A stretch of 64,000 nucleotides of DNA from Diadema setosum (Eukaryota; Echinodermata; Echinoidea; Diadematoida; Diadematidae), in contig CM067065.1 in assembly GCA_033980235.1 (NCBI GenBank), forward strand, positions 21,332,837 through 21,396,836, read 5' to 3'. The notes beneath the pieces are model-generated. The model did not search any database. It was not told the origin of the DNA and worked only from the letters and a program-made list of their open reading frames with translations. This document shows, piece by piece, positions 35,335 to 48,110 of this stretch. Both the position numbers and the translations under genes were made by a program. The first letter of the stretch is position 1; the number at the start of each line of letters is the position of its first letter.

Positions 35335-36163
35335 CTGCATGTGCAAATATATGAGGGTAAGAATGCGTTGAGTTAAACAGTCATCGCATGATGTACTTCT
35401 TGACTTGAAATTTCGAATAGAATTCAACGGCATTATACAACAAAGATAAGTTATAAAGTTCGAACATAAAGAGAGGTAGAACGGAACGGCTTGGGAGTCT
35501 TCCATAGCATCTGTATATTCAAAATCCATAGTAAACTCGAATTAGAATATAATGTAGAGCAGACCGGAAGCCTTGTTTACCATAATCTTTTGCCAACTTT
35601 CTGATTCAAGAACTTTAACAGATGCTTAATTATTTTTATTAATCTTTTTCACCCGTATAGTATAATTACAGGTAGATGATGTTTTAGTCAATGTTCACAA
35701 TGGCTGCAAACCTCTGAAACTGAGAATACCTCGTTCACTACGATACTACTGCTTTAAGATCACTTCTCTGTTTTTTTTTTCTGTATCGCACCAATAGTTA
35801 TTAAAAAGACAATGAGGTATTGTTTATACCACACCAGATACAAAGTACTGTAAAGTTATTGCAGACTCATTTAGTTGATATTTCCCTTGCAAGAAACTGC
35901 AGTGATTTGATTAATGATGAAGATGGCAAAGAGATGGTTAATAGGACACGCCGCTCTCAGGAAATGTATATTATTCAATGGATTGTGGAAAGGCTTTCCG
36001 TGTGTGTTTATGTGTGTGTGTGTGTATGGGGGAGGGAGGTTGTCAAGTATCAAGGGTAGCATAAGTTGCCTCGGCTACTCTCCGGGAGGAACCTGGATTT
36101 TATTGAACTATTCAATGATTAAGATGATTTTTTTTGTATTTTTTGAAAACCTTTATTTCTGCA
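35335..36163. other. 5' flank of the dispanin gene; anonymous
   Basis: An acceptor-like sequence ends at 35335. A further open stretch with an ATG at 35529 exists on the minus strand, but no donor joins it, so I do not call it coding. A (GT)n tract lies at 36000-36026. Confidence 0.4.
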
Positions 36164-36268
36164 GCCACATCTCTCTGGAATACTTTTCCACTGAGGATCC
36201 AATCAGCAGAAACTATTGAAACATTTAAAAAGCATCTGAAGTCATATGTTCACAACTTGTTTGGTTGA
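36164..36268 (+). pseudogene. LINE ORF2 C-terminal remnant
   Basis: 34 codons and a stop reading SLWNTFPLRIQSAETIETF then KKHLKSYV. This is the standard C-terminal motif (SLWN.LP...A.S...FK..LK) of CR1/L2/jockey-like non-LTR retrotransposons. The upstream part of the RT is missing, so it is a 5'-truncated insertion. The downstream 3' region runs to about 36440, ending near GGTGGCGCAATTTAAATTG. Confidence 0.75.
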
Positions 36269-36439
36269 ATATTCCTGAGATTGCTTACCGGGTAGGCCCT
36301 TTATATATATATTTCTATGTCTTCCTTGTTCTTCGAGTTTTATAATGATTATGTAAAACTATACAATGTATGTTATTTTCTTTATATTTCACTTTGCCAC
36401 TATAGATCGGTGGCGCAATTTAAATTGCTGTGCTTGAAA

Positions 36440-36520
36440 TCAAAATATATGTGTGTGTGTGTGTGTATGTGTGTGTGTGTGTGTGTTGTCGACGGGGTAA
36501 GGGGGGGGGGGGGGGGGCTC
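36440..36520. repeat. (GT)n and G-run
   Basis: A GT tract at about 36449-36486 is followed by an 18-base G-run at about 36500-36517. Open frames here coding for Thr/His or Pro repeats are low-complexity artefacts. Confidence 0.85.
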
Positions 36521-38635
36521 TGCCAGGTTTCCACCCGTGATTTTGGCAATCATGATACAGTGATATAGGACAATTTGCAGAAGGGAACAATAAACATAAG
36601 TACTCCATAAAGACTCTATAAAGACATTCTTACACGTATTCGTGCAACTTGATTTCGAGGTTTGCAAGTTAGTAATTTGAACCGTAATAAAACCAAACAA
36701 ACAAAGAGGCGAGACATCGTATCAGTCAAAGTCCTAGCTTTATCAAGTCAGTGCAATAAATTAACTGTAGTCCAATTATGAATTCTGCTGCCCGGTATAG
36801 TTGACAGGTTAAAATTTTAGGCTTGCTAGTATTAATTGAAGGTGGTCTGCTGCAAATTTAACAACTCTTCAGATGTATTGAGAATGATAAAATCAGAAGA
36901 TGATATTATGACAACTGCAAAAACGGATTCCCGTAACACGCTGTTGAGATATACACTGCTTTCACATTGACATTGATGCTTGTCTGCTTCATCCGTTCTT
37001 ATGTGACTTAGGCCCTATAGGCAAAACAATTAGGCCACTTACAAAATTCAGCAGTGACATATGCCAGCTGTGGTCGATAGCATGTCGTAAAAGTAGGCCT
37101 ACATTACCTACCTTATGTTGTGAGAGTGTAGATGATGTAGTCTTAATCGAAAGATAATCTCATGCTTGGCTCCGTTGTAGAAGTCTTCCCACAATGTACA
37201 TTCTGTATCGCAGTAAAGATCAACCATTATTATATCTGTTCGTCGCACTGCAGTGATACCAATGAAAGGGACAACAGAATCCATCAAACACTATCATCAT
37301 GCCCACATTTGTCAAACTGGTTGCACCTATTGTGTGATGTTTGTTTTCCCTGGCCCGGTTTACCGGCGCACCAACCAAGCCGAATTCAACGTGCGATGAA
37401 ATATCAGCGAGATTATGACAATAATAGACATCGCACCGACATGCATGAACGCAGCTACAGCCTGAACAATTCCGAAATGTTTGCCTACCATGCACGAGAT
37501 AAAAAAGGGTACACAAAGAAGACCTTCCTAGGCGCATAACAGAAACCTCAGCAATTGGAACGGGACGTTGAACAGAACCAATTCAACATTTCCCTCCCAT
37601 ACTGGTTCTCTATGGTGCTATGAGTTGTTCATCGGGATAGACCTGTATACAGCACGAGGAATTGGTGAAGAAGAACACCGCCTTCAGTTTGCAACAGGCA
37701 GTAGCGGCTATAAAAACAATGTAAACAGAAACGTTATACGAAGTCTCTAACGAAGTCCATATAGAAACAGAGAGATATGTAAAGAGGGCATTGTGATTTA
37801 CAAACACAGCAACAAAAACAACAGCAAAAAGAAACTCTTCCGCGGTTGAGAACAAACTGAAAAGACCTCTATATTATGACACCATATTTTCAATACTGAG
37901 TATCAGTGAATGGACAAAAGATGCATGCAGATCTTTCTACATCATCGTCTTGAACGTGAGTTGTCTCTAAACATTTCAATTGCAGAATTGTAATAATCTT
38001 ACACTCATATTGCCTCATCATGTTTACGTCAGGAACCCCCATAACAACAACAACAACATCAACAACAACTATAACAACAACAACAGCAAAATGTTTGCAT
38101 GTCTGATACTAGTATATAGGCCAGATATTTCTCAGTGACATCATGAACATTTGTTTTCTTCATTTTTTTTTTAATATAATGACAGTCATCATGTGTTACT
38201 TTTGGATGTCTTAGACTCATTGACACGTCGTGATCACACAGCTTTTTGTTTTGACGTTTACCCTTAAAAATAATCACATATAGGGCCTACAATCAGATGA
38301 ACAAGATGTAAAATAAGTTTTATCAAAACTCCACCCGTTCTGTTGCACTACAAGAAGTAGCGGTAACTCTTGATAACGCGTTCATTTGTTGATAGCTTTA
38401 AACTTATTTAGAAGTGTTATTCTCAGTTTCAACTATCTGAAGCTGATGCATGATCCTCCATTCTATATGTATAGTCTGTATGTATTATCGTAAAACTCTA
38501 TGAAATATAAATGTATCATATCATTTATTATTTATCTAAGAGCCGAAGTTTTCTCAAACATTTTAGGCCAAATATGTTCCTCTCCGGATTTTAGATCCAA
38601 CGAATTAAAGTAAATTAGATTCAAATTTTATACTC
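36521..38635. other. Anonymous sequence
   Basis: A 125-codon plus-strand frame (37162-37539) ends in a hydrophilic stretch with near-normal codon texture, but it matches no family I know and has no splice context. (AAC)n tracts lie at 38040-38090. No gene is called. Confidence 0.35.
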
Positions 38636-38960
38636 ACTTTTTTTTTTTCAACAGAATGTGCAAAGAAATATGTAAAATTTGACATACGTGTTGTTGTAAA
38701 TAGACACAGCACGCCAGGAATAACAATTTAATATGTATAATTGTGATCAGTACAAAAAAGGGACATGCAATATTTTATTTATACACTCTGCGAAAAAGCG
38801 CGATGGTACCCACTCGAAAGACTTATATGTGGGTACATCTGAGGGAATTGGGGGTAGAGGTGTGAAGAGCTTACAACTATAGAGTGCGGGAAACTGGGGA
38901 GAGAGGAAAGAGAAAATGAATAATGTATGGATTTGCGCCCACAGATAGGATAACAATGAA
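38636..38960. repeat. Dispersed repeat, copy without MITE
   Basis: This aligns with 60270-60401 plus 61064-61250. It shares CAACAGAATGT, GATCAGTACAAAAAA, ACACTCTGCGAAAAA, TACCCACTC and GTGGGTAC.TCTGAGGGAA in order. The second copy is interrupted by the MITE at 60402-61063, so this locus shows roughly the empty site. Confidence 0.65.
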
Positions 38961-40415
38961 TTCTAGGCTCATTTCATGATGAGCGGCAAACTCTTAAAGA
39001 AAGATTTTCTTTGTAAATGATGTCACATCATTACTATTCGCCACCCCTGCTTATAAACAATGCAGCTTATAGGCCTAATGGTAATGTCATGGGGACGCGC
39101 TAATAGAAACTGCGCAAATGTGGATGAAAAAAGAAAGACAATTACTCGACTGTAACATGTCTTCGCACTAATCGGATATATCAACCCATAGAGAACTATA
39201 CTTGAAGATTATTACAAGTTGTAGTTGGAAATGATGGGAAAAGTAATAAAGTTTACACTGTTGCACATAACTGGAGGGTGTGTGGTTTTGCTTAATGTTT
39301 TATCATTATGATTTTTAACGTTACTTCAGAACTTCCATATGCACTTGCATTAGGCATGTGAAGCTGAGAAAATGGCAGCCAAAATATAAGGCAGATGTTG
39401 ATAGCTAATGGATAGTAAATGTTTGACAAATGGTCGCTTGTAATTTTTTTCTTTCTTTTTCTTTAAAACACAACAACAACAACATCCAATGCCTGCTTTA
39501 AGCAATAGAGATGACCGGTCCCGTGCAACACGAACCGAGGAGGGCATCACTGCGTGGAGTTGTCGAAAAAACGTGGTAGAACGAGTTTCGTCTGAATTAA
39601 TTACAACATCGATAGAGGGGCAGATGCTATTCTACCATGTCTACGACGACACAGTTCTTGCCTGGAAGGCGCTAACGAGCATGCCTATCATTCTGAGATG
39701 ACGGAAAGGCGTTAAGCCTGCCTTCGTTAAAATTTTGAGTAGAGAGGAACAATTCATACCACACCACACTTAACAAATAATTTCATTGTCAACTAGACCC
39801 CGACGTGTAGTATAATGTGTTCCTATTTCCATTGTGAAAAGTGATATAAGTCGTAATCGTCCTGTCATGTGAGTGTGTGAATGTGTGTCTGCGTGTGTGT
39901 GTGTGTGTGTGTGTCTGTCTGGTACGTAGACCTACTAGCATTGGTTTATCTGCATCGCGGATAACCGTACAAACACAATCTGTTTGACATCTAATCCATA
40001 GTTGCCGTATTATGTACTATATCAAGAATGAATAATTTTACACTTGATTTTGGAAAGTACGAAAAAAATCGGTGATAAAACGTTAGTCTTTTTTTTTTTT
40101 TTTGAAATACTAAGCTCAGTCATGCATACATCAGATGTTATCCAATAGTCAACAATCCACAGAGGAAAGATAGGACACGACAAGCTCTCTAACCAGACTG
40201 TTTTGATGACAAGTAAGGCTCATCATCGGCCATTCGGAGAAAATCTGTAAAGTCTTACTGGTAAACCTACCGAGGGCTAAGTAATGGGCGATGCTGTTCA
40301 TGCAACACTGTAACATTCTTTCATAGTATAAATGGTAATGTTAGCTGAATGAACTGAAATACCAGCAATATAGATAGTGTTGAGAGAGATATTGGTAGTT
40401 TGAAACAGTTCAATT
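38961..40415. other. Anonymous sequence
   Basis: A (GT)n tract lies at about 39894-39914 and a T-run at 40088-40103. A stretch at 39500-39700 is less AT-rich and open on the plus strand, without a recognised product. Confidence 0.35.
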
Positions 40416-40490
40416 TAATTCAGTTCAATTCAATTCAATTCATTTCATTCAATTCAATTAATTCATTTCATCTATTTTCATTCTTCATTT
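40416..40490. repeat. (AATTC)n-like microsatellite
   Basis: Imperfect TTCAA repeats. A similar tract lies at 59227-59270. Confidence 0.75.
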
Positions 40491-40739
40491 TCTAACAAAA
40501 CATAACACAAAACAAATCAGGAATTACATCATAAACACAAACATTTGCCGTTGTAAAAGACAAATGATACCGATTAACATAGGAATGCATATTGGCAAAA
40601 AATACAAAGTTATACTCCAGTTGAAAAAAAAAAAGAGAAACTAATAGCGACCCATGTCCATCAGGTTTTTCTGGTAGTCCTTGTCTTTTACACATAATCT
40701 GTAATAATATAAGCGTGACGTCCTATCGTCTCACCGTGA

Positions 40740-41150
40740 CTTAATATGTAGGCCTAATGGAAACTCGGAGCTCATGTCCAAACGTGTCATGCCATAGCCC
40801 CTCTTGATAATTATGTTAGTGTACGATTTTTTTTGGGAAAATATTTGCATTGTCTTTTGCTAAATCCATCTACACCAACACTTTGGTAATGCTGGGAAAG
40901 GGAAGGAGCCAGCAAGAGTATCAGCGAAATTCCGCTGATGGATGAAACCGATTTCATAGATTCTGAAAACAAGAACAGACAAGAATGGCAAGGAGATTTC
41001 CTTGATTATTGTACTGCCCATGTCATGCATGGTTCCATTCGCAAGTTTCTTGGAATGCTATTTTGACTTGAAATGCCAGCATGGCTATTCGACGGTAGCC
41101 TTATTAATATAGCTGACTTGTTGAAAATAGAAATCATTCAACATTGGATC
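40740..41150. repeat. Old segmental duplicate, first copy (left part)
   Basis: This matches 49840-50165 in the same orientation: TCATGTCCAAAC, AAATC.ATCTACA.CAACGCTT-like, GGGAAAGGGAAGGA, CTGAAAACA.GAACAGACAA and AAGGTAGCCTTATT. The copies have diverged heavily and carry different later insertions. Confidence 0.6.
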
Positions 41151-41227
41151 TGTAAATCAACTGTGTCTTCTCACATATAATTGTGAACTACAAAAAAGGT
41201 CAATCTTTATAATGTAAGCCAATGTTG

Positions 41228-41861
41228 AGGCTACGGTCACAACCTCCAAAATCAGCCTGCTCGGCGACCGGTCGACGAGTTTTTTTAGCAAATTTCGGTC
41301 GGACAACGATCGGTGACCGACCGGTGACCGACCACGAACTGTGTTACTGATTTTTAGAGCATCGGTCGGTCACCGATGAAGTTTTAACTCGGAGTTAAAA
41401 TTTCAGCGGCGACCGACCAGTTTTCACTTGCTGCCCCAAATACGCCCCGTGTCCGAGCGGCAACCGTCCAGGCACTGACCTAATCAAGCGGTAGCCGCCG
41501 AGTGATTTAGGGAACAAAAATAATAGAAACAAAAATGACAAAAGCACAAGAAAACAAAGGGAATAGATCAAGCGTTTGCCGTCGAGCGATTTAGGGACTA
41601 AAAATGATAGGGATAAAAATGACAGAAGCACTGAAGGAAACCTGGGCCCTGTTTCATTAAGCTGTTCGTAAAGTTATGAACAACTAACGAGCGATTGGTG
41701 ATCAGTTCTGATGTGCTATACTTATCAGAATTTCCATAATTTAGCACAAGAACCAATCACCAGTCGCTCGTAAGTCTTTCGTAACGTTATGAACAGCTTT
41801 ATGAAACACCTCCAGGGACTTCAAATCGGTCGGTCGCCGCTCTGAGTTGTGACCGTAGCCT
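41228..41861. mobile_element. Non-autonomous DNA transposon with CGGTCACCGA motifs
   Basis: The ends AGGCTACGGTCACAAC and GTTGTGACCGTAGCCT are perfect inverted repeats. The interior has many copies of CGGTGACCGACC-like palindromic words and no coding frame. A separate foldback MITE (41641-41817) interrupts it. A second related element begins immediately at 41862, head to tail. Confidence 0.75.
41641..41817. mobile_element. Foldback MITE nested in the 41228 element
   Basis: The left arm CTGGGCCCTGTTTCATTAAG continues with CTGTTCGTAA; the right arm is its inverse (CTTTATGAAACACCTCCAGG preceded by CGTAACGTTATGAACAG). GCGATTGGTGATC and ACCAATCACCAGTCGC extend the pairing towards the centre. It is about 177 bases and non-coding. 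Confidence 0.7.
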
Positions 41862-43280
41862 AGGGCTATGGTCACAATCCCCCAAATCAGCCTGGTCGCC
41901 GACCGTTCAGCGAGTTTTTTTTTTTTTACCAATTTCGGTCAGACGCCGACCGGTGACCGACCAGGCACCACTGATTTTTAAGGCATTGTTCGGTTGCCGC
42001 TGAAGTTTTCAAGCGGAGTTAAAATTTTAGCGGCGACCGACCAGTTTTCACTCACTGCCCAAAATACGCTCGGTATCCGAGCGGCAACCGCCCAGGCACT
42101 GACCTAATCGAGCGGTCGCCGCCAAGCGATTTAGGAAACAAAAATAATAGAGACAAAAATGACAAAAGCACAGAAGAAAACCAATTATCATTATTATTAT
42201 TATTATTATTACTATTATTTATAGTGCGCTTTTCCCACAAGGCCCAAAGCGCTTACAATCAATTCAAAACATGTACGACAGTATGTGTAATTGGATAAAT
42301 GTTATATATACAGCTACGAACTAGTTGCTAATGAAAAGATGTGTTTTCAATGCTTTTTTGAACTATGGAATAGATCGAGCGGTCGCCGTCGAGCGATTTA
42401 GGGACTGAAAACAGTATAAAGATAAAATGACCGAAATAAACTAGGGAATAGAAGAGAAACCAGGGCAATACGGAAGAAGCAGGGGGAGGAATAGAGGCAA
42501 GAAATCCCACCAACATCTTAGCATCTCAACATCTCTGCAACCAACATGTGGGACATGGAAGACAGGAACAACCACTTTGGGGCAAAAGACGAAAGCTGTA
42601 GTGTCGATATGTAGATTTATGGTTTGGTTATCGTATCATTTTATTACAGGCACATTGAATGAAGAGGTAATGCATGACAAGAGATGGGGAATCGAAATAT
42701 GAAATTAGATAGGAATAGAAAAATATACGGTTCAATATAGAAACAAGAAAGATTTTTGTTGTTGTTGAAAATTCTAATCTATTATCTTTGTTCCATCATC
42801 GGTTTTTTCCCTTTTGTTTGATTTCCTAATTTCTAGTTATCTGTGGTTTCACATAGCTGAAATTTGGTAGTTGGTAATTTAACTCTTAAATCTTTTGTTT
42901 AATTAATTAATCAATTAGCTAATCATCACATCACAAATCACATAGGTAGATGAATAAATCTCGGTAGCTCGTGAGAATTTTTCGGCAGAGACCGGGGGCG
43001 TCCGAGGGTACGCCTACGGGAAACCAGTAGATAACCTATCGATCACCCGTCGGTCGCTTAGCGATTTCGTAAAAATCGGCCGGTGGCCGGTGGGAGATCG
43101 TCCAGTTTCCAATGGGGCACCACTTGGTGACTGGTCAGTCTCTGAGAGGAGAAGACCCCATAATTTGCATTTTTTTCACCTAAAATCGACCGGTGACCGA
43201 CGAAAAATCGACAGGACATCGCTCGTCCACCGCTTGGATTTTATAGCCTGCTCGACATCTGCAAAAACTGCTGGGCAACA
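41862..43280. mobile_element. Second related DNA element, internally interrupted
   Basis: It starts GGGCTATGGTCACAATCCC and follows the first element through the CGGCGACCGACCAGTTTTCA region. It is interrupted at about 42185-42362 by an (ATT)n tract and a unit containing AGTGCGCTTTTCCCACAAGG and CAAAGCGCTTACAA, then resumes at GATCGAGCGGTCGCCGTCGA. Its right end is not clear. CGACCGGTGACCGACG words recur at 43085-43240. Confidence 0.5.
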
Positions 43281-43309
43281 ATAAACCAAAAAGAAAGACG
43301 TCTAATGGC

Positions 43310-43560
43310 ATGTTGATGAGATATGAGACGCAGATGTGCCCACAAGACTGGTCCATCAGAAATCTCTCAGATGTAAAAAAAAAAGAGCAATTAATAAACG
43401 TAGAGTTCTCAAATTACCCTGCTTAACAACTCATTTCATTGACGCTCTCCGAGTCTTGTTGGGGACTATGTGGTTCCTCAGTTTTAGTGTCTTTTTCACT
43501 CGCTCCCACCATGGATCTACTTCACAATCATGGTCGTTCATTGCTCGTAAGTAAATTCAT
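43310..43560. repeat. Old segmental duplicate, first copy (right part)
   Basis: This matches 54095-54270: GATGTG.CC..AAGACTGGTCCATCAG, ATCTCTC.GATGTAAAAA and GTTCTCAAATTA.CCTG appear in the same order and orientation. With 40740-41150 it frames the first copy of a duplication whose second copy is 49840-54270. Confidence 0.6.
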
Positions 43561-44109
43561 GCACCTGTTTCTGTCAAAAGTGGCACAAATTTATTTTACA
43601 CATGCTTTCCTGGTTTGATCTTATCATCACCGTCGACAGAAATCTTAAATCTTAAATCAAGAAAAAGTCATGTGCAGTTGGAGTGTACATTGGACTATTA
43701 TCGCTCAAGTAATTTCATTTCGAAATGCGCGTACGTTACATGAGAAAGCAATTTGATTATGATGGCTTTTTGGTTGTGATTTATAACCTAATTTTTCCCA
43801 TTTTTCGCACGTTGTTCCAGAGTTAACATGGACATTAACCGTAGATGACGTATTTGTCATATGTTACTCGCTTGTCCACAAGTGTCCATTTCAGTAATTT
43901 TCAATGGGTTATGATAGGAAAACCGTCATGCTTTCGAGTTTGCTGCTCCTTTTCATCGATGTTTATTCAAAGGCAGTTGAGTTGGAAAAGGCACCTCAGC
44001 AAAATAAGGCCACAATGACTTGTTGAAAATAGAAATCATTCAATATTACAAATTAACCCATAGACTGCCAGTTTTCAGATAGTTATCAAAATATCCTGGA
44101 GACAACAGC

Positions 44110-46225
44110 GTGATACATCATACAAATTTACATGAGAATAAACTTGTGCAAACAGTCAAAGAATAAATGAGTCTTAACTATACACACTGTCCTACGTGAA
44201 AGGAAACAGATTAACAGTTTACTTTCACACAAAACTTTAATGCAGACCCATTAGAAGAAATGCAGCCTCCATGAGGATACATTCATGTTTACAGTTCTTG
44301 ATGATAAAAATACATGTGTCGTATCAAAACATCATACAATACTTTTTAAGAAAACATACTTTTAAAACACATTCGATATACTACGGCCAGGGCAAAATTA
44401 ACGTATGCATATTAACGGCAAACACTGCAATAAAGTCTTATCACGAACACAATATGTGACCGTGTACCACAAAACGAACAAAAAGTCGCACGCACTGAAT
44501 TTGTGTGAGGACTAAAAATAGGTGAAAAGGGTCAATATTTTCAATCTTGACATTTCATATTTTCTGAAAGAGCAAGTCTTCTTCTGCATTATGCTAAAGT
44601 TTGAGATCATAAAATAAACAGGAAAGTGTGTTTTTTAGCAGTTAATCTTGGACACTTTTTTTTTTTTAGAATAGTGTGATTAGGTGTTTCTTATAGAGTC
44701 CCCCTTTTATTTCTTAAAAAAAAAACTGTACACACTCTTCATTTTCAACTCTAATAACTTTAGAAATGATAATACTACTGCTTTGAAAGTTGGCATTTAT
44801 TATGGACAGAATGTGTTAAGAGAATATGCCCAATTTTAGCTTAATCTGATAATCCTTTCATTGTGGTTAAACCGTTGGTTTAAAACCTGTTTTTTGTCCC
44901 ATTCATTGCACAGGTAGCACGGCTTGGTGAAGATTAAACGCTTGAATAGATCCTGTGCTTCAGAGCCTCTTTTCTCAGTTCACACATTTCTGGAGTGTGT
45001 GCTCTCTTCCTTATATCTAGATAGGTGAGGAGAGTCCATTTGATTTGAGTTATGCATCATTTTAAAGCTTGAAGTCTGCTCTTTCACAATATGCTCTTAA
45101 CTAAAAATCCATATCTGGCGACTTTTTGTTTGTTTCTGGTGCAGGGTCACATATTATTCTAAAGATATTTGAGCGTACACTTTGGGGTGAGAAAGAAAAG
45201 ACAAGAATCCTTAAAAAAATACTCTCTTATTTTCTCTTGGTATATAACTACATCATATTGCTGATTAATGTTTCTTTTAAACTAACAAATAAGCGATAAT
45301 ACCAGACGATATTCAAGTCAGAACAATCAGTGATCCCGGGAACATTCAATATTTATCACAATGATAACTTAAAATAAAGAGTGTTCATTATGCCATTGAG
45401 GTCCCCTTACAAATATTACCACTTATTTCAGCACATCTCCAATTATCTACCTTCGTATCTCCATGTGACATTATTCTTGATTTGGTAGTGATGATTTCCT
45501 TGATCATTCTTTAAAGTACAAGAGTGTATGTAGACAATACAATCTGTCTCCAGCACTGATCCTTCTCTGCGTAAAACATACTGACATACTACACTACACT
45601 ACACTACACACATTCAATTCCAGAACTTGTAAGATCATTATACAGGCATACATAGTCATTTTGTGTAACATGTATCCAAGTATTATCACATAAACATCGT
45701 TTAGGGGCCTACTCATTGTAGAGTACTTAGTATTTAGAGTATTAGAGATTAAATGCCATCTAACATATTTCTTGCTTTTAGTGCCCGCTAGTCGGGTTCG
45801 AAATATAAATATGACACATCCGAAGTCTAAATGGAACTTACTCCAACTGTAACAACGGAATCATGAGTATGTTGCGTACAAAAACAACAAAAAAGACAAA
45901 AAAGTCACCATACTGTAACATGTATCCGAGTATCATCACATATAAACATCGTATAGGGGCCTATTCATCGTAGAGTATTAGAAATGTTTACAAATTTTCG
46001 TCGTTGAAACAATAACGCAAGATTTAATGTCATTTACCATGTTTCTTGCTAATGTGCCCGCTAGTCCGCTTCGAAATATAAATGTGATACGTCCGAAGTC
46101 TGAATGGAACTTACTCTAAATGTAACAACGGAATCATGATTATGTTGCGAACAAAAAAACAAAAAAACAAAAAAAACAAAATCATCATACTGTAACACGT
46201 ATGCGGGTATCATCACATAAACATG
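44110..46225. repeat. Tandem duplication unit A
   Basis: Aligns with unit B from about 46226. The pair 44271/46362 gives an offset of about 2.09 kb, and identity looks high, for example through ACGGCCAGGGCAAAATTAAC. Unit A carries the MITE at 44455-45151, absent from B. The A unit ends in two copies of the roughly 266 bp satellite. Confidence 0.8.
44455..45151. mobile_element. GTGACC-family MITE, copy 1
   Basis: About 697 bases. The left end is TGTGACCGTGTACCACAAAA followed by CGAACAAAAAGTCGC; the right end is GCGACTTTTTGTTTGTTTCT then GGTGCAGGGTCACA, giving imperfect inverted ends of about 34 bases. There is no coding frame. The paralogous empty site (46538-46548, CAATATTATTC) shows the insertion point. 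The duplicated target is TA or ATAT depending on where the ends are drawn. Confidence 0.85.
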
Positions 46226-48110
46226 GGAATAAACTTGTGCAAACAGTCATAGAATAAATGAGTTTTAACTATACGCATTGTCATACTTGAAATGAAACAG
46301 ATTAACAGTTTACTTTCACACAAAACTTTAATACAGACGCATTAGAAGAAATGCATTCTCTATGAGGATACATTCATGTTTACAGTTCTTAATGATAAAT
46401 ATACATGCGTCGTATCAAAACATCATACAATACTTTTTAAGAAAACATACCTTTAAAACACATTCGATATACGACGGCCAGGGCAAAATTAACGTATGCA
46501 TAACAGCAAACACTGCCATTAAGTCTTATCACGAACGCAATATTATTCTAAAGATATTCGATCGTGCACTTTGGGGTCAGAAAGAAAAGACAATTCTAAC
46601 AAGATATTATCTTATTTTTCTTTCGGTATATAACTGCATCGTATTACTGATCCATATTTCTTTTAAACTAACAAATAAGCGGTAATAACAGACGACCTTC
46701 AAGTCAGAACAATCAATGATCCCGGGAACATTCAATATCTATCACAAGGATAACTCAAAATAAAAAGTGTTCATTATGCCATTGAGGTCCACTTACAAAT
46801 ATTACTACTTATTTCAACACATTTCCAATTATTTACATCCGTATCTCCACGTGACATCTTGATTTGGTATAATGATGATTTCCTTGACCAATCTTTAAAG
46901 TACAAGAGTGTATGGACAATACAATCTGACTCCAGCACTGATCCTTCTCTGCGTAAAACATACTGACATACTACACTACACAACACACATTCAATTCCAG
47001 AACTTGCAAGATCATTATACATGCATACATAGACATTTTTGTAACATGTATCCATCAAGTATCATCACAAAAATATCGTATAGGGGCCTATTAATCGTAG
47101 AGTATTAGAAGTGTTAACAAATTTTCCTCGTTGAAACGATGACGTAAGATTAAATGCAATTTACCATGTTTCTTGCTTTAATATGTGCCCGCTAGTCGGG
47201 TTCTAAATATAGATATGATACGTCCGAAGTCTGAATGGAACACACTCTAACTGTAACAACGGAATCATGAGTATGTTGCGAACAAAAACAACAAAAAAGT
47301 CGCATACTGTAACATAGTTATGCGAGTATCATCACATATAAACATCGTATAGGGGCCTATTCATCGTAGAGTATTAGAAGTGTTAACATATTTTCCTCGT
47401 TGAAACAATGATGCAAGATTAAATGTCATTTACCATGTTTCTTGCTAATGTGCCCGCTAGTCGGGTTCGAAATATAAATATGATACGTCCGAAGTCTGAA
47501 TGGAACTTACTCTAACTGTAACAACGGAATCATGAGTAAGTTGCGAACAAAAACAACAAAAATTCACATACTGTAACATGTATCCCAGTATCATCACATA
47601 AACATCGGATAGTGGCCTATTAATCGTAGAGTATTAGAAGTGTTAACAAATTTTCCTCGTTGAAACAATGACGCAAGATTAAATGTCATTTACCATGTTT
47701 CTTGCTTTAATATGTGCCCGCTAGTCGGGTTCTAAATATAGATATGATACGTCCGAAGTCTGAATGGAACTTACTCTAACTGTAACAAGGGAATCATGAT
47801 TATGTTGCGAACAAAAACAGCAAAAAAGTCACATACTGTAACATGTATAAAAGTATCATCACAAAAATATCGTATAGGGGCCTATTAATCGTAGAGTATT
47901 AGAAGTGTTAACAAATTTTCCTCGTTGAAACAATGACGTAAGATTAAATGCAATTTACCATGTTTCTTGCTTTAATATGTGCCCGCTAGTCGGGTTCTAA
48001 ATATAGATATGATACATCTGAAGTCTGAATGGAACACACTCTAACTGTTAAAACGGACTTATGATTATGTTGCGAACAAAAACAAAAAAAGTCACCATAC
48101 TGTACTCTCG
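45600..48110. repeat. About 266 bp satellite monomers, six copies in two blocks
   Basis: GCCCGCTAGTC recurs near 45783, 46056, 47187, 47453, 47716 and 47981. Each monomer reads: CATACTGTAACATGTAT, ATCATCACATAAACATCG, TATAGGGGCCTATTCATCG, TAGAGTATTAGAAGTGTTAA, CGTCCGAAGTCTGAATGGAA and GGAATCATGA. Two monomers close unit A and four close unit B (47041-48110). It is non-coding. Confidence 0.85.
46226..47050. repeat. Tandem duplication unit B (without MITE)
   Basis: Homologous to 44110-45640 minus the MITE. It shares the GATCCCGGGAACATTCAATA stretch (about 46719) with 45335 and the CAGCACTGATCCTTCTCTGC stretch with 45553. Confidence 0.75.

Noticed and set aside
37162..37539. 125-codon plus-strand frame
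   Set aside because: No family resemblance and no splice context; kept only as a note under the anonymous stretch.
45600..48110. Regularly spaced repeats considered as a CRISPR-like array
   Set aside because: Units of about 266 bases are repeated in full with no unique spacers, and the DNA is clearly eukaryotic.
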